DNA of 64,000 bases from the NCBI RefSeq assembly GCF_009363435.1, contig NZ_CP045354.1:1-64000 (forward strand), in the 5' to 3' direction. Each line of letters starts with the position of its first letter. The stretch's first letter is position 1. This stretch comes from Labrenzia sp. THAF82. Its GTDB lineage: Bacteria > Pseudomonadota > Alphaproteobacteria > Rhizobiales > Stappiaceae. A program made the translations under genes and the position numbers. Of the stretch, positions 58,158-64,000 are shown piece by piece. Under the pieces are notes generated by a model. It saw nothing but the letters and a program-made list of their open reading frames with translations. It was not told the DNA's origin and did not search any database.

Positions 58158-58351
58158 ATTGTTCTTGTTACCCCCGGAGGCTATTGCCGCTTTTTTAGCG
58201 AGGCCTTTTTTGCCTTCATGAAGAAATCATTACCAAGACCAATTTGGCGTGACAATTCCTCTCGCGATAACCGCTTGAGAAAAACACATTTCTCCGTTTT
58301 TTGCGCAAATCAGGAAAATTTTCTCGGCAAAGACCCATTCTTGCCTTTAAA

Positions 58352-58383
58352 AGCTCAGCTCGGTGCCGCGCAAGGTCTGAGCT
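58352..58383. promoter_or_regulatory. Inverted repeat in the livH/regulator divergent spacer
   Basis: AGCTCAG (58352-58358) and CTGAGCT (58377-58383) are perfect complements 18 bases apart, inside the 314-base spacer between livH and the divergent HTH regulator. It could be the operator of that regulator. The rest of the spacer shows only the livH leader with a CCGGAGG ribosome site. Confidence 0.35.
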
Positions 58384-58471
58384 GCGCAACCTCACAACAC
58401 AGGCTGCCTTCGCTGCTAGGCTTGTGCGATGCGCTGATTGACCGTTAGTGTTCCGACAAAAAGCAGGACAG

Positions 58472-59353
58472 ATGTTGCCGGAAAACGAACCCTCCGCCCC
58501 CCAGTTCTTGACCACCAAGGAAGTGGCCGACCTGTTGCGGGTCAAAGAGCGCAAGGTCTATGATCTTGCAGCTGCAGATGAAATTCCCCACCGGCGGATC
58601 ACCGGGAAACTTCTGTTTCCATCTGCCGAACTTCATGCCTGGATCGAAGGATCCGGCGAAATCAAGCCTGCTGTGCGGCCTGATGTGCTGGCAGGATCTC
58701 ATGACCCCCTTTTGGATTGGGCAATCCGGGCTTGCGGATGCGGTTTGGCAACGCTGTGCAACGGAAGCCGAGACGGCCTGACAAAATTCGAGGCCGGCAC
58801 AGCCGCGCTCGCAGGCATTCATCTGCCGGAAGAGAATGGCTGGAACATTGGTTCGGTGGAGACACTTGGCGTTTCCGACACCGTTCTGATCGCCTGGGCT
58901 GTACGAAAACGTGGTCTTCTTGTTTCGACCGACGACGAAGCCAGTGTTCCGTCCATCGCCAGCTTAAGGGGCAAGCGGTTTGCCATGCGGCAACCAGGGG
59001 CAGGCGCTGCATTGCTGTTCTCCAGACTTCTTGACGATGAAGGACTGAGTGAAAACGACCTTGCCTGCAGCAAGGATTACGCTCACACGGAAAACGAAGC
59101 TGCGGCCATGGTGGCTGCCGGGGAGGCAGACGCCGCCCTTGGGCTCCAGTCCATGGCTCGGCAATTCAAGCTTGCTTTCATACCGCTGATCGACGAACGA
59201 TTTGATCTTCTCATCGACAGGCGCTCTTATTTCACCGCGCCTGTTCAGACGCTTTTCGCATTTGCACGCTCGCAGGACTTTCAAGACAAGTCTGAAGCGC
59301 TTGGCGGGTATTCCCTTGAAGAGACGGGTACCGTGCGCTGGCTGTCGGCATAA
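58472..59353 (+). CDS. Helix-turn-helix regulator with periplasmic-binding-like domain
   Basis: A 293-residue regulator from the ATG (a GTG eight codons upstream has no ribosome site, while AGGA precedes this ATG). The N-terminal excisionase/MerR-like helix-turn-helix has FLTTKEVADLLRVKERKVYDL. The C-terminus (about 75-290) resembles the PBP-like domain found in molybdate/tungstate-type regulators. The ligand is unknown. Divergent from the liv operon; trmO follows after 17 bases. Confidence 0.8.
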   Translation: MLPENEPSAPQFLTTKEVADLLRVKERKVYDLAAADEIPHRRITGKLLFPSAELHAWIEGSGEIKPAVRPDVLAGSHDPLLDWAIRACGCGLATLCNGSRDGLTKFEAGTAALAGIHLPEENGWNIGSVETLGVSDTVLIAWAVRKRGLLVSTDDEASVPSIASLRGKRFAMRQPGAGAALLFSRLLDDEGLSENDLACSKDYAHTENEAAAMVAAGEADAALGLQSMARQFKLAFIPLIDERFDLLIDRRSYFTAPVQTLFAFARSQDFQDKSEALGGYSLEETGTVRWLSA

Positions 59354-59370
59354 CAAACAGGCAATACAAG

Positions 59371-59844
59371 ATGAGCGACGTCCGTCCCCACGAAATCATG
59401 GTTCCCACGACCGCCCCCGATGATGCCCGACTTCGTTTCATCGGTAAAATCCACACACCCTGGAGCGATCGCAAGGACTGTCCAAGGCAGGGAAAGATCG
59501 ATGGACCGGAATGCCGGATCGAGATCTTTGAGCCTTGGGTTCCGGCACTGAAAGGCATTGAGGACTACGACCGGATCGAAATCCTTTATTGGCTCGACAA
59601 GGCGCGGCGTGACCTCGTGGTACAGAATCCGGGCCATAGTGACAGTGTTTTCGGCACGTTTGCCCTCAGATCTCCAGTAAGACCCAATCCGATAGGTACG
59701 GTCCTGGCGAAACTCGTATCAGTTGACGGAGCAACCTTGGTTGTGCGGGGTCTTGATTGTCTCGACGGCACACCATTGCTGGATCTGAAACCGGACCGAT
59801 GCGCCTTCTCACCCAAAGCTTCGCCAAAGCCTGCAGCAACTTAA
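59371..59844 (+). CDS. trmO: tRNA (N6-threonylcarbamoyl-A37) methyltransferase TrmO
   Basis: SAM-dependent enzyme (formerly TsaA/YaeB family) that methylates t6A37 in certain tRNAs. The 157-residue protein covers the core domain only: RFIGKIHTPW, CPRQG, EIFEPW and RSPVRPNPIG are typical. It lacks the C-terminal extension of E. coli TrmO, as common in alphaproteobacteria. Confidence 0.88.
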   Translation: MSDVRPHEIMVPTTAPDDARLRFIGKIHTPWSDRKDCPRQGKIDGPECRIEIFEPWVPALKGIEDYDRIEILYWLDKARRDLVVQNPGHSDSVFGTFALRSPVRPNPIGTVLAKLVSVDGATLVVRGLDCLDGTPLLDLKPDRCAFSPKASPKPAAT

Positions 59845-59933
59845 GCGATTCCCTTTGGTCAACTTGACAAGTTTCACGCGGGACCGACAATCCCGCCAAA
59901 AGCCGTTCGGGTGAGCGGCGACGGGAGGTATTT

Positions 59934-62039
59934 ATGCAGTCAGGTTCGCAGACCGGTGTGAATGACGTTGTTTCAATCGAGCGGCATGGACAGACCGCTC
60001 TGATTGCCATCCACAATCCACCGGTGAACGCGGCCTCGCACGCCGTGAGGTCAGGTCTTTGTCAAGCACTTGCAACGCTTCAAAACGAGCCGGACATAGA
60101 GGCAATCGCCATTTACGGCCAGGGCCGGACTTTCATCGCAGGTGCTGACATCAGAGAGTTCGGCAAACCGCCTCAAGACCCCTGGCTGCCCGAAGTCTGC
60201 AACATTCTCGAAAACAGTCCGGTGCCGATCGCCTGTATTCTCCATGGAACCACTCTGGGTGGCGGCCTGGAAGTCGCGCTTTCCTGTCATGCGCGCGTTG
60301 CGCTGAAAGGGACAAGGGTTGGCTTTCCGGAGGTCAATCTCGGCATCCTGCCAGGCGCAGGGGGCACCCAACGCGCCCCTCGTCTGGCCGGTATCGGCGC
60401 GGCCTTGAACCTTGTGACCAGCGGCAAACCCATTTCAGCCGATGAAGCTCTCGAAATCGGGCTCATCGACCGAATTCAGGACGGAGACCCGCACGAAGTT
60501 GCTTTGCAAGCTGCTGAAGAGATTGTCGGCAATATTCTCAAAACCAGGAAAACAGGAACGTTGGCCGTTGAAGCAGACGACAGGGCTCTTGATGACATAC
60601 GCGAAACCCTTCGCAAACGACAGCCTCACTTGTTTTCGCCGCACAAATGCGTCGATGCCATCGCCGCTTGCCTGCTGCCAATTGAACAGGGGCTCAAGGA
60701 AGAGCGACGGCTTTACAATCAATGCATGGACAGTCCCCAACGCGCCGGGTTCATCCATGCCTTTTTCGCAGAACGCGCCGTCGCAAAGGTTCCGGAAGCC
60801 GCTGCGACACCATCAGAGATCACCGAAATTGGCGTGATTGGTGGTGGCACCATGGGCTCAGGCATTGCGACCGCCGCGCTGCTTGCAGGGTTTCCGGTCA
60901 CACTGACAGAACGAGATGGAGCCGGGCTCGAGCGAGCCAGAACGACGATTGCCGGAAATCTTGAAGGCGCGGTCAAACGCGGCAAGCTTTCAGCCGAGGC
61001 GCGAGACAAGATCCTTGCGGAGAAACTTAAAACCGACACCGACTACGCAGCCCTCAGCAATGCCGATATGGTCATTGAAGCCGCGTTTGAAGACATGAGC
61101 GTAAAGCAGGACATCTTCGGAAGGCTCGACGACGTCGCAAAACCTGGGGCCGTTCTGGCCTCCAACACCTCCTATCTCGATATCAACCAGATTGCTGCCG
61201 CGACCCGTCGACCTGAAAGCGTTCTCGGACTGCATTTCTTTTCACCGGCCCACATCATGCGACTGATGGAAATCGTCGTCGCCGACAAGACAAGTGCCGA
61301 GACGGCTGCAACGGGTTTCTCCCTTGCCAAGAAACTCAAGAAAATTGCCGTACGTTCGGGTGTTTGTGACGGCTTTATCGGCAACCGCATCATGACGTTT
61401 TACAAGAAAGCGGCCGATTACATGATGATGGATGGCGCTGCACCTGACGCGATCGACAAGGCCATGACCGGTTTCGGTTTTGCCATGGGCCCCTACCAGG
61501 TTGCCGATCTTGCAGGCCTTGATATCAGCTGGGCAGCCAACAAACGTCGCGCGGCAACACGTCCGTCCGAGGAAAGATACATCCCGATTGCCGACAGTCT
61601 TTGCGAAAAAGGGTGGTTTGGCCGTAAAACCGGAAAGGGTTTCTATCTCTACGGGCCCGAAGGTCCACACCCCAACCCGGATGCGCTTGCAATCATTGAC
61701 GCGGAACGCGGCAAGGCCGGTGTGACGCCACGCCCGTTTGAGGCTGAGGAAATCACCGACCGCTTCATGACCGCGATGATCCTGGAAGCAACCCGGGTTT
61801 TGGAAGAAGGTATCGCCCTGCGCCCTATCGACATTGATGCCGTGTTTCTGTTCGGATATGGCTTTCCGCGTTTCCGCGGCGGCCCAATGCACACGGCAGA
61901 CCAGATAGGAGCGGCAGAAATCGTCAAACGGATTGAGGCCTATGCGCTGGAAGACAGCTATTATTGGCAGGTACCGGAGCTTCTCCGCAAACTGGCAATA
62001 GACGGTGGCACTTTCGCGGAGATGAACGGCAAGGCCTGA
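59934..62039 (+). CDS. Fused enoyl-CoA hydratase/3-hydroxyacyl-CoA dehydrogenase (FadJ/FadB-like)
   Basis: Bifunctional beta-oxidation enzyme of 701 residues. The N-terminal crotonase domain (about 10-190) has an oxyanion-hole region (GRTFIAGADIREFG) and the GTTLGGGLEVAL and GFPEVNLGILPGAGGTQ blocks. The dehydrogenase domain (about 295-480) has the NAD motif GVIGGGTMGSG and the FFSPAHIMRLMEIV region; two C-terminal 3HCDH repeats follow. It would act with the acyl-CoA dehydrogenase at 63095 in fatty-acid breakdown. Confidence 0.93.
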   Translation: MQSGSQTGVNDVVSIERHGQTALIAIHNPPVNAASHAVRSGLCQALATLQNEPDIEAIAIYGQGRTFIAGADIREFGKPPQDPWLPEVCNILENSPVPIACILHGTTLGGGLEVALSCHARVALKGTRVGFPEVNLGILPGAGGTQRAPRLAGIGAALNLVTSGKPISADEALEIGLIDRIQDGDPHEVALQAAEEIVGNILKTRKTGTLAVEADDRALDDIRETLRKRQPHLFSPHKCVDAIAACLLPIEQGLKEERRLYNQCMDSPQRAGFIHAFFAERAVAKVPEAAATPSEITEIGVIGGGTMGSGIATAALLAGFPVTLTERDGAGLERARTTIAGNLEGAVKRGKLSAEARDKILAEKLKTDTDYAALSNADMVIEAAFEDMSVKQDIFGRLDDVAKPGAVLASNTSYLDINQIAAATRRPESVLGLHFFSPAHIMRLMEIVVADKTSAETAATGFSLAKKLKKIAVRSGVCDGFIGNRIMTFYKKAADYMMMDGAAPDAIDKAMTGFGFAMGPYQVADLAGLDISWAANKRRAATRPSEERYIPIADSLCEKGWFGRKTGKGFYLYGPEGPHPNPDALAIIDAERGKAGVTPRPFEAEEITDRFMTAMILEATRVLEEGIALRPIDIDAVFLFGYGFPRFRGGPMHTADQIGAAEIVKRIEAYALEDSYYWQVPELLRKLAIDGGTFAEMNGKA

Positions 62040-62059
62040 GGAGGCGGGCTCCCCCTCCC

Positions 62060-63091
62060 TCAGACAGTCCGAGCAGCTGCAAGACCACCAGACGCATAAT
62101 CCGGGACACTGGCCCCGAGTTTCAGTCCAAGTGCCGGGTTGGAGGCGTTGCCGTCCAACGCCCGTTTCTTGACACCTTGCAAGATGGCCCCCATCCGGAA
62201 AAAGCAGAAGGCAAGGTAGAAGCCAAAACCGGGGATGCCAGGCAATCCCATGCGTTCGCAATACCTGTCGATGAAGGCCTGATCCTCCGGCAGGCCCAAT
62301 GCTGACCTGTCAACGCCTTCAAGACCGCGCCCTTCCACACCGGGCGGACGCTGCCATTGCATGATCAATGCCGCCAGATCGGCAAACGGGTGCCCGATCG
62401 TCGAGAGCTCCCAATCAAGAACTGCAACACAGGCAGAACCATTTTCATCAAACAACAGATTGTCGATGCGATAGTCGCCATGGACCAGCGTCCGGATTCC
62501 ATCGTCGTCCGGAACGTTGTTGTCCAACCAGCTCATCAACGCGTCCATCGCGGCAATGGGTTCTGTCTCGCTGGCACGATACTGCTTGCTCCACCGGTCG
62601 ATCTGCCGACGGTAATAGTTTCCTTCAGGGCCGAAGTCCGAAAGGCCGCGCGCCGACAAATCAATTGTGTGTATGGCGGCCAGAACCCGATTCATCTCAC
62701 CATAAATACCAGCCCGGGTTTCACGATCCAGCTCCGGCAAACGCGGATCGTCGAAATTTCGCCCCCTGACACATTCCATCACGTAGAAAGCTGAGCCGAT
62801 AATGTCGCGATCCTCGCACAGAATATGCATGTTCGCGACCGGCACATCCGATCCGGCAAGCGCTCTTTGGACCCTGAATTCACGATCAACAGCATGGGCC
62901 GACTTGAGCAGCTCACCTGGAGGTTTTCGGCGCAAGACATAGTGTCCAGACGACGCTTTGAGGTGAAACGTCGGATTGGATTGCCCGCGATTGAACTTTT
63001 CTGCCTGGACCGGACCCGCAAAGCCTGGCAAATGCTGCTCCAGCCAGAGGGCAGCTGCATCGATATCCAGGTCACTTTCCATGCCTGACAC
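62060..63091 (-). CDS. Phosphotransferase (APH family), acyl-CoA dehydrogenase associated
   Basis: A 343-residue kinase-fold protein of the aminoglycoside-phosphotransferase/choline-kinase superfamily, subgroup found beside acyl-CoA dehydrogenases. Catalytic loop LVHGDYRIDNLLFDE and metal motif VLDWELSTIGHPFADLA are intact. It lies 3 bases after the acyl-CoA dehydrogenase gene, so they share an mRNA. The substrate may be a hydroxyacyl compound; this is known only for some ACAD10/11 relatives. Confidence 0.88.
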   Translation of the reverse strand: MSGMESDLDIDAAALWLEQHLPGFAGPVQAEKFNRGQSNPTFHLKASSGHYVLRRKPPGELLKSAHAVDREFRVQRALAGSDVPVANMHILCEDRDIIGSAFYVMECVRGRNFDDPRLPELDRETRAGIYGEMNRVLAAIHTIDLSARGLSDFGPEGNYYRRQIDRWSKQYRASETEPIAAMDALMSWLDNNVPDDDGIRTLVHGDYRIDNLLFDENGSACVAVLDWELSTIGHPFADLAALIMQWQRPPGVEGRGLEGVDRSALGLPEDQAFIDRYCERMGLPGIPGFGFYLAFCFFRMGAILQGVKKRALDGNASNPALGLKLGASVPDYASGGLAAARTV

Positions 63092-63094
63092 CGG

Positions 63095-64000
63095 TCACAC
63101 CTTGCTGTTGGTGTGTTTCTTCAATTCCGCTCGGGCAACCTGACGGCGATGAACAGCATCCGGACCGTCGGCAAATCGCAATGTCCTCAGATTGGTCCAC
63201 ATGCCGGCGAGCGGAAAATCCTGGCTGATGCCGGCAGCGCCGTGCATCTGCATGGCTTCATCGACAACTTTGAGCGCCATCAAGGGCGCGACAACCTTGA
63301 TCTGACTGATCCAGGGTTGGGCCGCACGGGTGCCTTCCGTATCCATCTTCCAGGCCGCCTTCAGGCACAATAGCCTGGCCATTTCGATTTCCATGCGCGC
63401 ATTGGCGATGATGTCGTAATTCGCGCCCAGATCAACCAGTTTCTTGCCAAAGGCTTCGCGTCCCAAGGCACGTTTGCACAAAAGTTCCAGAGCCTTTTCT
63501 GCTTGACCAATCGCCCGCATGCAATGATGAATTCGGCCCGGACCTAGACGCCCCTGCGCCACTTCAAAGCCGCGCCCCTGTCCCAGGACCAGATCGGTTT
63601 CAGGCACCCGCACATCGGTAAAACGAATATGCATATGGCCGTGAGGGGCGTCGTCCGCCCCAAAGACCCGCATGGGGCGCAGGATTTCAATGCCCGCTGC
63701 ATCAGCGGGCACAAGAAACATGGAATGACGGGAGTGCTTTTGTGCTTCCGGATCGGTTTTGGCCATTACGATATAGAGGCTGCATCGCGGGTCGCCTGCG
63801 CCCGTCGCCCACCATTTTTCGCCATTGAGCACCCACGCTTCACCGTCGTGCACCGCCTCAAGCGCCACATTGACGGCGTCGGAGGAAGCGACGTTTGGTT
63901 CTGTCATCAGATAAGCCGACCGTATCTCCCCTTCCAGCAGCGGCTTCAGCCAACGCAGTTTGTGAGCGTCGGAACCATATCGTTCCAGAACCTCCATGTT
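63095..64000 (-). CDS. Acyl-CoA dehydrogenase (partial, cut by window end)
   Basis: FAD enzyme that desaturates acyl-CoA in beta-oxidation. Only the C-terminal part (about 300 residues of an expected 400 or so) is in the window; the gene continues past 64000. Visible motifs: [14 protein letters not shown] (FAD/substrate region), the [11 protein letters not shown] block and the C-terminal [16 protein letters not shown] segment. Operon with the phosphotransferase gene. Confidence 0.92.
   Translation of the reverse strand, partial: NMEVLERYGSDAHKLRWLKPLLEGEIRSAYLMTEPNVASSDAVNVALEAVHDGEAWVLNGEKWWATGAGDPRCSLYIVMAKTDPEAQKHSRHSMFLVPADAAGIEILRPMRVFGADDAPHGHMHIRFTDVRVPETDLVLGQGRGFEVAQGRLGPGRIHHCMRAIGQAEKALELLCKRALGREAFGKKLVDLGANYDIIANARMEIEMARLLCLKAAWKMDTEGTRAAQPWISQIKVVAPLMALKVVDEAMQMHGAAGISQDFPLAGMWTNLRTLRFADGPDAVHRRQVARAELKKHTNSKV

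Noticed and set aside
61242-62261. Minus-strand ORF of 339 codons
   Set aside because: Antisense to the fused beta-oxidation gene and rich in Cys/Arg/His; not a real protein.

Overview
The window looks like an alphaproteobacterial chromosome that starts at the first base of dnaA, the usual numbering origin. The run dnaA-dnaN-recF-gyrB, the c-di-GMP and cellulose genes, the FeS-type photolyase relative and the liv operon with its DUF6867 gene fit a marine Stappiaceae/Rhodobacterales-type bacterium (Roseibium/Labrenzia-like). That placement is an inference from gene content; I ran no search.

Layout. 1-6.6 kb: replication genes (initiator, beta clamp, RecF, gyrase B). 6.6-11.4 kb: a GGDEF-EAL protein, an RlpA-like protein and an FeS-BCP photolyase-like protein. 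11662-11738: tRNA-Arg(CCG). About 11.74-30.2 kb: an integrative mobilizable element inserted at the 3' end of that tRNA. It has a large serine recombinase, a soluble VirD4/TraG-like coupling ATPase with three small membrane proteins, an XRE regulator with a clear operator/promoter, a resolvase, and at the far end a MobC/relaxase pair. No type IV secretion channel is present. Its AT-richer centre carries cargo: a histidine kinase/receiver/membrane-protein triad; an operon of a three-Cys DUF5131 protein, its partner TcmP and a RES-domain protein (NAD-attacking family); and an autoinhibited Fic protein. The cargo resembles a defence or toxin island.

30.7-39.4 kb: cellulose synthesis (LuxR-type regulator, bcsA, bcsB, bcsZ and a TPR protein). 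39.7-47.3 kb: a degenerate class III cyclase fused to an AAA/TPR sensor, translationally linked to a YcaO-TfuA pair, then a thermolysin-like metallopeptidase and two unknown small proteins. This is a candidate peptide- or protein-modifying system with no described substrate. 47.3-52.3 kb (minus strand): a partner-switching operon with a membrane sensor phosphatase (dCache-HAMP-SpoIIE), a canonical GHKL kinase/STAS pair, and a second, degenerate pair in which the STAS-like domain is fused to a SAM methyltransferase.

52.7-58.2 kb: branched-chain amino-acid ABC transporter (livH-M-G-F, DUF6867, livK). 58.5-64 kb: an HTH/periplasmic-binding-like regulator, trmO, a fused enoyl-CoA hydratase/3-hydroxyacyl-CoA dehydrogenase, and on the minus strand an aminoglycoside-phosphotransferase-like protein with a truncated acyl-CoA dehydrogenase.

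The two places most likely to hold undescribed biology are 39.7-52.3 kb (YcaO-TfuA cluster beside a methyltransferase-bearing partner switch) and 20.4-28.1 kb (element cargo).
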